Source of the DNA: Endocalyx cinctus
Taxonomy: Eukaryota; Ascomycota; Sordariomycetes; Amphisphaeriales; Apiosporaceae
Length of the DNA stretch: 64,000 bases
Reading direction: 5' to 3'
Assembly: GCA_001600455.1 (NCBI GenBank)
Contig: BCKC01000003.1
Location: forward strand, 3,138,315-3,202,314
Shown here: piece after piece, positions 1 to 12,199 of the stretch
Layout: each line of letters starts with the position of its first letter
Numbering within the stretch: the stretch's first letter is position 1
The notes under the pieces: model-generated
Databases searched by the model: none
Seen by the model: the letters and a program-made list of their open reading frames with translations, nothing else
Told to the model about the DNA's origin: nothing
Made by a program: the position numbers and the translations under genes

Positions 1-2285
1 AAATGGGCATGGGGGGACAAAGCCAAGGCTATAATTCATGTAGTGCAGTATAATGCGAGGCTATATCTTTAATCGCGGCACGGCCCGTACTTCTACAAAG
101 TACGTCATCACACGCCAAGGTGAGCAAAATAAGTCAACGACATCACACAGCTGCTACCTTATGGATTCAGATTCCCCATACACCTACCTTGGAGTTTGTA
201 AATATGAATTCATGTGTCTCACCTAAGAGTATGGGATAATCCAAGTTTTTTCCTCTTTCTACTTTTTTTAATGTAACAGTTCTTCAGATAATAATGGCCG
301 AAAGAGAGTTAATTAGCACGCAGTAATGAACGTTTACGTAACTATCTTCAGCGAACGGGAATACCAATGTTTTCCATTTGCCTTCACTAGCATTATTCTT
401 TGCAGTCAAAATGCAATGGTCGATTCTCTTGGCTTTGCTAGAGTAACCTGCCATTCTTCAGCAAAGTTAACGGAAACGTCGACTTGGCTCGCTGTAATTA
501 CTATTAATGGTATCAATGTACACGAGGACTTCACGTACTATTAGTCAACTACTAATTATATTGTTGAGGAACGACCCGGTATTCAAGATAAACTTAATAT
601 GCATACATGTTTGCATACCATCAATACAAGAAAAGCCAAGTAGAAGGATGGGTGGATTCAAAGCGGTCATTAATTAGTGAGTTAAGCCCAATAAACCCAT
701 CAGAACGAACGTAAGCGGACAGTCCGGATCCATATTCGGTAAAATATAGTCGTCTCCCAATTCTTTTTTTGGTTTTCTATATTGATAATCCACTCGGATA
801 TTTTGACGCTCTATAGTTCTATATGTCATCACGATCTGGAGGCCTCTTAGGAGTCGGGGAAAGGGGGGAGAGCTGATGCTCGAAGGTCACGAGAACGCGA
901 TATTTGAGATCGAAAGGGAAATACAGATTGCTCTTGCAGATTGATAGTCGAAATAGCGAATAAAATTGCGTTTGCAAAGACGTCCAATGAAGCCTCTAAA
1001 CAGCCCTGAAAGCCTGAGTTGTCTGTTTCACTTGATGATGAGCGCCATGATTTCTTTATTTCGTTATTCGTTCGTCTACCCATCGTCGGACCGAGTACGT
1101 GATTATCAAGGTACTTCTTTTCGTATTCGCCCCGTAACGGGAGCAGTCACGAGCTGAAATAACGTAAGCGCCGCTGGACCGAACGATAATCGACCCATCC
1201 TCCTTTTATCTTACCCGTCCTCTGTTCCCCAAGCCCAAGGATGGCTGAAAATTGATATTATTCATGAAGTCGCGGTACAACAATACAATTTTTGCATCTT
1301 TCATCGTGGCGCCCTTCTTTTTCCGGAGGCATATCTCAGTCAAGTCGCCTACGCGCTGAACCTACTTCTTTCTCATCCTATTCTGGCCGCCATGGAACTT
1401 GGCAATGTGTACAAGCATTATGTGCCCACAAGGCGCGCCCGGTACTTGATTTTCTGTTTTAGTTAGTTTGAACGTAACAATATAAAAAAAAGTTAGAATG
1501 AAAACTTGGCCGAAACTTGTTTTTTTTTTTTTTTTTTTTATCTTCATTAGGTTTCGATATTCTCTCTCATGATGGATATGAGGTCAAACAATGAGAAAGC
1601 AGAAAAAATAATACCATAGTAAGCTTTAGGAGTGCGCTTTGTAACTGAGGCCATCGTTGACACGCACCAAGAGGGAGAATTTTAGACGAAAACTGAAGTA
1701 CATCAAAAGAATCTTCCTCTAAACCTCGTATCCACAAAACAAAGTTATCGCGCCGATATGACAACTAGAAAGTTTCTCGTTCAGGACGTTGCATACGTAT
1801 AGTAAGAACCAGGGTCTTGAGGTACACGAACATTTCCCATCCTGGCTCGGTCTCCGACGCAGGCCCAAGTTTTGGGAGGGGGGCCATCTCCGTGCTTTTT
1901 GAGTTATTATTATCCAAGTTTTCTCTTACTTGATTTGATATTTGATGACACTCTGGGTTATTATTTTTCATTTATCTTGTATGCATGTTTGTTTTCTGCA
2001 AAGTAAGACAAGACAACACGGTCCCACATCCTCAAAGACGGCAATGACTAGAGAATCTTTATCGTTTGCCAAGGTGGAACGTTGCCAGCCCTATATTTTC
2101 CGGCTCTCGGGTTTTATTGTGTTATCGTGAAGGAGGAGGAGGAATATGAAGGGGGGGGGGGGGCAAATCTCCCGTAAGTCCACACGCGTTAACATCGGAA
2201 TTGTGATCCCGTGAGCGACCAGCGGCAGCGGCAACGGTAGTGGCAACACAGTGTAAATGAATTTGATCGATCCAGGCAAGCCTTC

Positions 2286-2331
2286 ATGTCAAGAAGAGGG
2301 GGAAGGAAGGAAGGAAGAAGGAAGGAAGGAG
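2286..2331. repeat. GGAA/GAAG homopurine microsatellite
   Basis: Imperfect GGAA and GAAG units form an almost pure purine tract about 360-400 nt upstream of the lyase-family start codon. It is probably a simple-sequence repeat. A promoter role is possible but not shown by the sequence. Confidence 0.7.
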
Positions 2332-2420
2332 ATGAACCAGGAGGATTAGGTCACTCTGAATCAAGGACTCTGATAATCGTTTTGGTGGAGGTTGAAATGT
2401 CTCAGGGATCGAGAATAGAA

Positions 2421-2428
2421 TATAAATA
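2421..2428 (+). promoter_or_regulatory. TATA box (TATAAATA) of the lyase-family gene
   Basis: TATAAATA lies about 264 nt upstream of the ATG at 2692. It is followed by a C/T-rich region (2570-2690) of the kind found around fungal transcription starts. Position and motif both fit a core promoter element. Confidence 0.5.
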
Positions 2429-2691
2429 TGGAGTTCTCCCTGAGCCAAATCGAAACTTTGATGAAGATCAGAAATCATCAGTCGATCTAAGATCTTCTCG
2501 CAGATTCCCCAGATCTAAACCCCATAAACGTCTACTCTGGTCACTAATATAATACCGCACTCTTCATAACAACTCCCCACACCTTGTTCTATAATTCAAC
2601 AATCGCTGCAATATCTCACCCAACCTGACTGTCGTCTTGGTAGCATAGCCACATAAGACTTTGTCGATCTATCTCACTTCGTTAACCAATC

Positions 2692-4212
2692 ATGTCTCCC
2701 TCAGCCATCTCGACGGACCCAGTAGCTCAGCTCGAGCCTCAGTCGGACGCCATCATCCAGACGGCAAAGGAGGTCCTATCAGGACATCTGACAGAACCGA
2801 CAAAATCAAGCAGCCTCGTTTCCGTGAGCAGCGTCGAGGTTCCCTCTTCCCCTACCACCTCCGAGTCAGCGGCGACTGTGACTTTGCCGCCAGCAGCGGC
2901 AGAAGAAGCAGTAGAAGAAGCAAACGCTGCACCGGCCGTCCAGCCTCCCGAGCCGTTAGGCATGCCGCAGACAGACGGTCCCGTCGTCAAGAACAACTGG
3001 CTCCAGCTGAGCCACGTCTCCGAGAGCGTCTCAGAGCCCATGTCCGGGGCCAAGAAGCTGCGGAAGATGTTGTTCGAGACGAAAGAGCTGATCGTATGTC
3101 CCGGCGTTTACGACGGTCTATCTGCTCGCACCGCTATCGAACTCGGCTTCAATGCGATGTATATGGTACGTTTGCGCGCGGTGTCTCTGAAGGGAGAAAG
3201 ACAAAAAAATCTCTCCTTTAATTTAGAGTCACTCCATTCATCATGCTTCTTGTGACGAAAAGAAAACTAACGAACACGATGTGTTTTTTTGACGTAGACT
3301 GGTGCGGGAACTACTGCTTCTCGCCTAGGTCAGCCCGACCTTGCAATCGCCCAGCTCCACGAGATGCGCGAGAATGCCGAGATGATTGCGGGTCTCGACC
3401 CCTTCGGCCCTCCGCTTATCGCCGATATGGATACCGGCTACGGAGGTAAGTAACTTTTTTTTTATTTTCATAAAAGCCCAACTCCTCCTTTTTCGTCTAC
3501 AGATGAAGATTCGGGGTTAAGAGAGGGGAGACGAGAAAGATGCAGAGAGGAATGGAAAGGGACAATATATGCTGACTACTTGCCAACAGGTCCCATCATG
3601 GCTGCTCGCACCGTAGAGCAGTACATCCGCGCCGGTGTAGCAGGAGCTCACCTCGAGGACCAAGTCCTTATGAAGCGATGCGGTCACCTTAGCGGCAAGA
3701 AGGTAGTGCCGCGAGAGGAATACATCTCCCGAATCCGGGCCGCGCACGCGGCGCGGGTACGTATGCAGTCGGACTTTGTCCTGATCGCCCGGACGGATGC
3801 CCTGCAAAGCCTTGGGTACGACGAGTGCATCGCCCGGTTGCGAGCCGCCCGGGAGGAAGGCGCCGACGTCGGTCTCCTCGAAGGTTTCTCGTCCAAAGAG
3901 CAAGCGGCCCGGGCTGTCCGGGACCTCGAGGGATGGCCTCTGCTCCTCAATTCGGTCGAGAACGGTCACAGCCCGACTATCACCGTCGAGGAGGCGAAGG
4001 AGATGGGCTTCCGCCTCATGATCTTCAGCTTCGCCACTTTGGCCCCGGCTTACACGGCTATCCGCGAGACGCTCCTCCGGCTGAAGAACGAGGGCGTCGT
4101 CGGTACTCCTAAGAACATCACCCCGGTCAAGTTGTTCGAGGTATGCGGCTTGAAGCATAGCATGGCGGTCGATATGAACGCTGGGGGTTTCTCTTTCGCT
4201 AATGGTGTTTAA
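2692..4212 (+). CDS. Isocitrate lyase / PEP mutase superfamily enzyme
   Basis: Three exons (2692-3165, 3298-3445, 3590-4212) join in frame to 414 residues. After about 115 low-complexity, Ala/Ser/Pro/Glu-rich residues comes a TIM-barrel lyase of the isocitrate lyase/phosphoenolpyruvate mutase family. The visible signature includes CPGVYDGLSAR, TGAGTTASRLG, the metal-site DMDTGYG, GAHLEDQ and the active-site loop KRCGHLSGKK with its catalytic Cys, then ARTDAL and NSVENGHSP. These enzymes cleave or form C-C or P-C bonds next to a carboxylate (2-methylisocitrate lyase, oxaloacetate hydrolase, carboxy-PEP mutase). The short length and KRCGH rather than KKCGH argue against glyoxylate-cycle isocitrate lyase. 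The exact substrate cannot be read from the sequence. The N-terminal extension resembles neither a clear mitochondrial presequence nor a signal peptide. The start is the first ATG in frame with a plausible A at -3 (ATCATGT). Confidence 0.88.
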
Positions 4213-7200
4213 TTCTTTTTAAATATATTTTGTTGGTATCGGATGGAACATAATATTATATTCGGGTCGGTATGTGGGACAAATCCGCAAATTATCATCG
4301 ATATCTCTTTAGTCTTTTTTTTTTCTTTCCCTTTTTCCATATTAAGTAGTACATATAGGTTCGATAAGTTATATATATGTGTTTTTAACAGGACGTGCTC
4401 GTGACTCTGTTGTGTGACCATTCTTCCCCTGAAACGCACAGCTACCTACTCCATCCTAAAGTGCCGAATAAATTCTGGTAGTTTTCGTCTCGTAGGTGAG
4501 GTATTGATTCTTACACGCACCGTTAACTCTTGAGATATGACTTCTTTGGATAAGTTTAATACCTCATGATCCAATTAACACGCGCGTCATATTTCTCTCA
4601 GTGAGTGGTGGCTCATCAACTCGCTGTCTTTTGCTCCGGTTCTGGGGCCAACCTCGTCCAGTAAGGCCACAGGTTGAACACCTAAGAGGCTGACTTAGGA
4701 GGGATTGCAACTAATGCGGTAGACTCTAGACGTTAATAATCCACTGTCGAATACACCTAAGCGAAACCATTAATGTCTAGAACAAACTTCTGGTCAAAGT
4801 TATTTTCTCCTTCCGCTGGGTAAGCTCACCGAAACTCATTTCAGCATGCAGCTCATTCGATCGAGAAAGGCTAGTTTCTTCAAAAGAATTAGTGTCGTTG
4901 CCACACATAGTATGATGTTGATTTTCTTGATGGACGATTCAGACGGTGAGACCCTCCTCTTCCTACCATATTAGCACCTTTGTCCACTGCCCCGCCGGTA
5001 AAGTCCTATATCAAGATCGCCGCTGTCCTGTTTATGACGAAGACTAGGATTCGCCTGTTATCAAAGTGTTCGTCATGACGTTTATGAATCTTGAGGTACG
5101 CCACATCAGAACATGATAGCACGCACGGCAGGAGTAGCCGAGTGGTTTGATTTCAGAATCTAGAAGGCTTCCTACTCCCGTTCTTTGGCGACCATTCTCT
5201 CTAAGTACGGTACTATCGCTGCTCATACGACAGCTGAATTTCTAGCCGCGATATTTTTCCAGTGGGTAGGATATATAGACTTGGGATAACATGATATGGT
5301 TGGATGAGCCCATTGTACGCGATTATGGTGTTTTCGACTCTCTTGATGGTTCGACGACAGGATAGCCTACAGAAAGAGGTTGGGACGAAAGTATTTCTTA
5401 TAAGATGCGATGCACGGGTATGACGGCCGTGATCAGGTTCTTAACCTAGACTGATGCTAAGCCAAGATTACCAAGCAGCGCTCGGAAAATCGGCTAGCAT
5501 CATCGTCAACAAGTACGTAACTAGCCTTGAGATGTGCTCAAAGCGGCGCATCGGGAATAACGGCATCTTCTTTTCGCATCAACTCCTCTTTTTTAGATAT
5601 TCTATGAACACTGCAAGCTTCAATCAAGATATTTTACTCTTCCACTCTTTCTAACCAATCGTACCTCAGGATCACCCACCATTCATCTAACCTGTCGCTA
5701 CATGCCTCCTAAACTAGCACGCCGTGTGAAATATGGAGAGAAAGATAACCTCAATCGTCAAGTGTATGTGTTTATTCAAGATCTAGACCATTCTAACCGA
5801 GTAACCTCAACGTCGTATGAGAAGAATGTCAGAAAAAAAATACAGGAGATATTAATTAATAATAAAGCAGTGTCGCGCATCATTCATAGTAGGGTAGGCC
5901 AGCTTGCTTCATTACATATCCTCTGGAGGGGGAGGGGGGGGTTTCCTTCGCGACTGGCATAATCTTGGTGCTGCTGCTATTTGATGAGACAAAAGCGCGT
6001 TGGAGGAAAGTGCCAAATTTTGATAGACGTATTAACGCCATCGCTTTCAATAAGACGTAAGCTCTTCCATATAAAGAAGAGAAAATAAAAGTTCCGGCAT
6101 AGAGTGTACTCTCTTGAGCAATTTCCATGAGGGTCTGTTTATTTTTATTATTTTTGGTTATAATCAGTCGTGATGGCTTCCTCGGCTATCTTGAAGAAAG
6201 GGGGTACTTTTTTGTGCCATAGAATTGAGTACGGCTGCCCCATGCTTTCTCAAACTGACTAAAGAGGGGTTAACAATTGACAAGAATGGGAGGATGCGCC
6301 TCAAAACGAGAAGTTTGAGCATCAGGACCTTCTATATGACTGTACGGAACTCTAACGCAGAGTTGGCCAAGAGTGTCTCAATATCCGTATTCAATCTTAC
6401 AAGTAGATGTTTTTTTCCCCTGGGGAGATCGTGATATTCGAAAATAGGTAGGAAGACTTGGCCAGGATGCCGAGTACCGTACCTGTGTGCACGATTCCCC
6501 TCAGACGGAGTCGTAATCATCATATTTGAATCCCAGCTGCTTAGCCGCCAAAGTAACCTAACCTAGGATATCGGGATATCAGAATAACATAGTTTTATAC
6601 CCACATGATGTTAATGCACGCAGCACCGACAGGTTACACCGGCGTTGGGCGTTAGTTACCCGGTAAATCAATTAGAATCTTTGGACTCGAAGTACTGAGG
6701 AACGAGAATATCAGATGCCGCGTTGTTCCTAGGTTAGTAACTTAGTACATTAAAGATGAGGTATCCAGTCAACCTCTGAAGGAAAAGTTAAGCTTGCGTG
6801 TGTAGTTGAAAGAAAGTTAGGTTAAAAACACCTTTGATTAAACACTATCAAGGCCATTCAATCTATCGGAAACAATGTTTAAATGGTAACAGCTCTTTTG
6901 GGTACCCAATAAAACTTAGGCATGAAACGAACCAATCGCATTGTTGAGTTACATTGCTAACATCGAGTTCTTTGGTTGCAGAGCGGGAATCTATGACCTG
7001 AACAGAGGACGGGAGGGGTGTAGGGGTGTTCCAGGGTGTTCGGGTGTCTGCATCACCGTAGTATATACTAGATATAGCGTATCACCCACGGGAACGAACA
7101 TCACAAAAGATCCACACATAACGTTGTGTAATATGTAGATATCTTTGGGTATACCCCAAAACAAAACGAAATCTACTGTGTACGCGTTATGACAACTCAC

Positions 7201-8019
7201 GAAGGCCTGGATCCTTTCTCCAACTTTTTCTTTTGGTCAGAAAACAGATGTTGCGGGAAACCCCAAAAAAAGACGAAAATGAACACATGCTAAACGCTGC
7301 TCTCCATCCGGAATGAAACAACAGAATTAACGATACTCGAAACGAAACGATATCGGAGAGATGCTCTTTTTGGCGATTTGGAATTCAATTCAGGTATTCA
7401 CGCTCGCATGCTTCTATTCTCGACCGATTTTATCCTCATGAACGGTTGTGTGACAGGTTAATAAAATAAAAATAAAAACTTACAAAGAAGAATTTTGACA
7501 CCATATATCTAAACCTCTTCAATATGCGGAGTCTGTAAGAGGGGTTTCATTAGCAGCCAAGAGAAGAGCGGTAAGGTAAGCTTGCCGCTGAAGCTACATA
7601 CGTATAGTTACGCAATAGTCAGCGTACCAAGACAAAATCATTACGGCGAAGTTATTCTCGGTGAAGAAAAAAAAAAGATAGCATGTCTTAGCAAGAGCCG
7701 ACAAGATCCATCAAGTAGCAAGGTTTATTTATATGATTTACATTGACTTCATTTTTATACAAATCGGGGATAGCATATTTGCCGCTTTTACTCGGGCTCA
7801 CCTCCATCGCTCATCAGCCAAGTATCCTGAGCAACTGTATTTATGTATACTTATGAATAAATTATGCGAACAAAACGGATCTCTGGGGAAAACGGTAATA
7901 TCGAGCACTGCAGCTTAATAAGTGTAGCATATTCAAAAGATGGGATTGAATCTTTACAACTCTCTGTTACGATTGATTTTATCATTATTTTATTTAGCGA
8001 TGTATACATAGCTAATACC

Positions 8020-8039
8020 TTTTTTTTTTTTTTTTTTTT
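8020..8039. repeat. T20 homopolymer tract
   Basis: Twenty consecutive T in intergenic DNA. Similar A/T tracts of about 20 occur at 1520-1539, 26674-26693, 52230-52251 and 56895-56914. Confidence 0.9.
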
Positions 8040-9183
8040 CTTAAGTAGCACAAAATATGTATGATTCAAAAAATGAGGTTTTACGGAGATATATTCGAAG
8101 AGCGATACTGATCCAGAGGGTATATAGTTCGGATTATATTATAACGATAGAGTATATTACGGCGAACTTACTGAAGGGCCTCGGGCATACCTGGGCATCT
8201 ACTATTCTGTTGACGAGACTATCAAGTCTGGAGAGGAAAGTAGGAGAAAGGAGTATGCGCAGCTGATCGGGAGGATGCCCCTATATATGGGAACTCATAT
8301 CTATGTAAGTCAAAATAGTTAGAGGGGCCTGATCGTTGCCTGGTCTGCTGATAGTTATGGTATTGTGCCGTTAAAAGGGAGGAGCTGCGTGTTGAGCTAG
8401 GCCCTAGAGGAAGAATGACGGCTAGATAACCATTTATCAGCACCTCCTTTTATCGTCGTAGATACGTTATCTATGCCGTACGTAGAAAATTAAGTCTTAT
8501 GCTGAGTAACTGTTAAAAAGTAATACATAGATATAAGGACTATTTATGATACAAGATGGGGCGGCCCCCAACGAGCCGCCAGGAAACTAGTTTAATCTTG
8601 CTCGTACGACACTTACATTGATTCTTTACCTTTCTACCAACCGCACGACTCTCTTCATATAACACTCGCTTAGGGCTATAGAAAGACGAGGATCGATAGT
8701 ATAAGCATAGCGTTTAGTTTAGAAGTATGAAGTTTGATGATAACTTATCCCCAACTTAGGCTCGAAGAGGCGATTGACGATTGATACGGCGGCTTTCCTG
8801 CTCTTCTTTCATAGCCAGCTGCGGGATAACTTGTTATAATATTCGGCGTCGGTACTGACGCTGGTGCTGGCGTAAGGACCTGAAAAATAAATAGATGTAA
8901 ATTTCTTTATGCCTGAGTTTACGAAGGGTCTTCTACACGCCTCTACGGAACCATCTTTAAAAATCCCCGTCGTTTTCTTATCTTATCTTTTTCGTGTAAC
9001 ACAGTACAAATTGTAAACTCAGGACGTTCTGTTGGCTGCAAGCTCACCTCCCGTAAGATGGAATCCCTGCGTGTTGCAAATTATCCCTAGACGAAGTATG
9101 AAGTACTTGGTAGGTTAGATATATCAGGGATACTAACCCGCCCAAATGTTTTAACGGCTTGCTTACAGCTACCCTCCCACGCT

Positions 9184-9250
9184 GTGACCAAAATGGTTTG
9201 CGCGTTGGTGGCTGTTGGTGCACCTGTTATGCGCGGACCATTTTGATCAC
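9184..9250. repeat. Imperfect 21-nt inverted repeat (hairpin)
   Basis: The left arm (9184-9204) and right arm (9230-9250) are reverse complements over 21 nt with about four mismatches, all of the C/T-G/A transition type. In RNA most of these would still pair as G-U. The loop is 25 nt. It lies about 530 nt upstream of the broken SDR gene. It may be a relic of a small inverted-repeat element or a structured transcript. No flanking target-site duplication is evident. Confidence 0.6.
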
Positions 9251-9782
9251 GGCCGGCCTGCCTCCCTGCCTCTGATCAAGGTAAGCAAATTACATACGTT
9301 TATAAAAAGGGCAAGTTTCCGCCTCATATAAAATAGGGAGGTGAAGAATTAATAAAGTTATCATTCGGCTCTTAAATTATACTTCTGCTCCACTGCTAAA
9401 CTTCGTCTACGTAACTGCGCTACCTTACCTTCCAACGTGCCCCTACTCCCTTACGTATTGCAATACAACTTCAGAGTTTTGCGCCGCATAGGTCAGAGTT
9501 TGCAGCCTTTATGGTTCATAGTGCGTTATCACTGATTTTCAGCATCTTAGGTCATCTGGGTTCTCCACTATTCCCGATTCTCGTTATCTTGAATTTTCCT
9601 TTGTCACTTTCCACCAGATTACAGCAGCCTTGGTAAAGTGCTGGTTAACATAGCTATATGTTATGCCCAATGATATATGTTCATACAATATCTTACAGAA
9701 ATTTAACCTACTACCTCGGGTCCACTTTTCCCCCCTTTTTGGGTGTCCCATTAGCTAAATCGTCACCGCGACATCACTGATC

Positions 9783-10883
9783 ATGTCCATCTCTACCATC
9801 TGGACACAATTCTTCCCTCCCCGAAACGGGGCGCCACTCACAGAAGCAAATTTGCCGACGCAGACGGGCAAAGTATTCATAGTGACGGGTGGCTCGTCGG
9901 GTCTGGGCTATGAGCTCTCCCGTATCCTGTATGGCGCCGGTGCGAAGGTGTATATCCTCTCACGCTCCGAGGAACATGTCAACGAAGCTATCTCGCGTAT
10001 CCATGCTTACTACAGTGGCGACGATAAGCAAGGAAAGGAGAGAGGATCTATGCATTTCCTGCATATGGACATGACAGATCTCGACACGGTCAAGGAAGCG
10101 GCGCAACAATTTCTTAATCGCGAAGAAAGGCTAAACTCGTTATTTAACAATGCCGGAACCGGTGCCTGGAAAGATGCCCCGCGTACTCGTCAAGGACTCG
10201 AATATCACTTTGCTGTCAATTCCGTAGGCGCGTACCTATTAACCCAACTACTGCATCCCGTCCTCTCCCAAACGGCCAAGATATCGCCTCCGGATAGCGT
10301 ACGGGTCGTCTGGCCTGCGTCTGTTCTTATTGATACCAGCGCCCCAAGGACCGGCTTCCGGGACGGCTTCCTACAGAATCTGAACAATGAAAAGGACCAG
10401 AACGAGTTGTATATCACCTCGAAAGTAGCGACCTGATTTCTGGCTTCTGAATTTACGCGTAGGTACTCCAAGTCGGGCGTGGTTCACATAGCGGGCAACC
10501 CAGGAAACTATCTCACGAATGTTTGGCGCCATGTACCGCGACGTAAGTATCAACAAGTCACTCGTATGCTACATCTTTCGGATAACTACTGACTCCCGCT
10601 GTGACCCATAGTTCTCTACTACCTTTTAGTACCCATACTCCGGGATCCCGTTTATGGCGCAGAAACTTATTTGTGGATGGCATTCTCGGAGTCTGTCACT
10701 CTAAATGACGCCCTCGCCGGGCGTTATGCCATGTGCGATGGAAGATGGCATCCTGGCCAGAGAGAAGATTTGGTTCTCTCGCTTAGAACCGTTGCAGAAG
10801 GGGGTTCTGGACGTGCGTGCGAATATTACAACTGGTGTCAAGAGAAAGTAGCGCAATTCATAAATCCTCCTGAGCAAGTCTAA
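9783..10883 (+). pseudogene. Short-chain dehydrogenase gene with premature TGA stop
   Basis: A fungal short-chain dehydrogenase/reductase reading frame in two exons (9783-10542 and 10612-10883), 344 codon positions. Visible Rossmann features are the cofactor loop TGGSSGLG (about residues 36-43), NNAG, the catalytic Ser region VVWPAS and the catalytic YITSK. The frame then meets TGA at 10434-10436, four codons after the catalytic Lys. Beyond the stop the same frame continues as normal family sequence (FLASEFTRRYSKSG, then NPGNYLTNVW), passes through a good GTAAGT..CATAG intron, and ends with the conserved YGAETYLW and EGGSGRACEYYNWC stretch. The position is normally a Trp-like residue, so a single TGG to TGA change explains it. 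The truncated product of 217 residues would lack the C-terminal substrate lobe. A sequencing error is the main alternative. Confidence 0.82.
10434..10436 (+). other. In-frame TGA nonsense codon in SDR gene
   Basis: TGA followed by TTT. This is not the TGA-CTA context known for efficient fungal stop-codon readthrough. All codons on both sides read as SDR family sequence in one frame, so this is a point lesion and not an exon end. No GT donor just before it would let an intron remove it and keep the frame. Confidence 0.85.
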
Positions 10884-11699
10884 ATTCATATCATTCGTCT
10901 TCGGGAAACCTATCTAATGCCTCTACCATCCACCAAGACCTCATAATCACTAATCAGTTCTGCCAAAGTCACCATGACCTAGAGTGCTGGCGTCAAATCT
11001 AAGTAATTAACGTCCTAATATTAGTAGTCAATTGAAGAGCGAAGAGAATTTATTCGTTTCCTTAATGCCGGCGACCAGACAGGACGATCAAGCTGAATAT
11101 AATCCCACTATAGCTACTGCTCTTGAATTGAGCTGTCAATACGCTGGCAATCAAATTGCCAATTATAGGCCGTAATAATGCTGTTAAGGGTGCTGTTAGC
11201 GTTAGTCTTTAGTGGACAAATCCGCTAAACCCGCTATAAGTTGTCTCATCTGTACATGCATCGTAGCTCCAGGGAATATGGCTCATCAAGGAAGTTTGAT
11301 GCGTATGGGTAGAAAGATCGCCATTCTTGTCCCCAGAAAAGAGAGAGATGTCAAAGAAGAGACGAGATTCAATGGGTTGATCATAAAACTTATCGATTTC
11401 GTATTATACTATGATCGTCTTCGTTCCGAGAAACAAGAGCGGCGAAGAACGCTGAGCTCAACCTACTCCAATAGACAGCACTCTCCTTGCAAGCAATTAT
11501 TATGGCACTTCAGTGTCGTCCTCTTGTCAAAAATATGCGGCGGTGGCAGCGAGTCTGAATAATTTCTGCTTTGTTTCTGACGTGAATCATAACTACAGAT
11601 CGCGTATACGCAGTAGCTCACCCTATTTTCTACATCCGAGCATCATATCCACAAGTTAGGGCGCGCAGCACAGGATCTCTTCTTCTCCAAAGCCCTAAC

Positions 11700-12190
11700 T
11701 TAATTCCAACATTTTCACGAGAGATCCACGGCCGGGTCCCGATCTCCACCGTTTCCGTACCTGCCTCGGCGCTAGCCTAGCGGCGGCTAAGAGCGGACTC
11801 CACCATATCCCAAAGACCCACGAACTTCTCCCGTAGATCGACCCCGAGCGGAGAACACCTGCATTCAAAGCATCACGTGGTGCGAGAATCTCCTATTCGT
11901 GCACGAGACGTCACGCCGCGGCCATATGTTAGCAGGTTTATCGACCACCAGAGCCATCCCGGAAGCCGTGAGGTCGCTTCAACTATCTGTCTCCCCCGGG
12001 AGACCGTGGACCCAGATACCGGAATTGTAGATGAATGCGAGTTTCGAGCCTTCGGCACTGTTATCTTTAACAATAGTGGCGGTAAGCGATCAAAAGCAGC
12101 TTACATTACGCTAGAAAGGATGGAATTAGCTTCCACGTACGCGAAGGTAACGTCGACGATGGCGCCGATGAGGAATCCGGGATCGGCTGC
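11700..12190 (-). pseudogene. Degraded NAD-dependent epimerase/dehydratase relic
   Basis: Reading the minus strand from 12190 downward gives separate pieces of a fungal NAD-dependent epimerase/dehydratase (extended SDR), in different frames and broken by stops. One piece (about 12110-12184) reads DPGFLIGAIVDVTFAYVEAN. A second (about 11979-12060) reads SKLAFIYNSGIWVHG, matching the family's YTSG-W-V-G catalytic region with Tyr-Thr changed to Tyr-Asn. A third (about 11777-11868) reads SIYGRSSWVFGIWWSPLLA, matching the R-P-x-x-V-Y-G-R-x-S substrate-loop region. Order and spacing fit one gene. No frame joins them without stops or shifts, so it is a pseudogene. The N-terminal TGATGxxG motif was not found. 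The gene limits are approximate. Confidence 0.6.
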
Positions 12191-12199
12191 TGCGTGACT

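Larger units (their letters stand above)
1..2691. other. Gene-free 5' stretch with ICL-like gene promoter at its right end
   Basis: I find no supportable gene here. It is AT-rich, with a run of about 20 T at 1520-1539, a G run near 2150-2163 and a purine (GGAA/GAAG) simple repeat near 2286-2331. A short open stretch on the minus strand at 847-1083 is rich in hydrophobic residues but has no start context, intron signals or family I recognise. The last 270 nt serve as the promoter of the next gene. Confidence 0.6.
4213..9782. other. 5.6 kb gene-poor interval
   Basis: Both strands hold only short open stretches with no recognisable domain, codon pattern or splice-linked continuation. Base composition is mixed to AT-rich. 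Contents I can support are a T20 tract (8020-8039) and a 21-nt inverted repeat at 9184-9250. A segment near 5127-5190 superficially resembles a tRNA but fails on inspection. This could be old, diverged repeat DNA, though no element termini or transposase motifs are visible. Confidence 0.6.

Noticed and set aside
847..1160. Minus-strand hydrophobic open frame as a possible gene
   Set aside because: There are no clear family motifs, poor start context and no intron-linked extension. A lost membrane-protein relic is possible but unsupported.
5127..5190. tRNA-like segment (AGTAGCCGAGTGGTTTGA)
   Set aside because: The D-arm-like GCCGAGTGGTT string is present, but there is no GG in the D-loop, no TTCGA T-loop with paired arms and no closing acceptor stem. 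It is chance or a very old relic.
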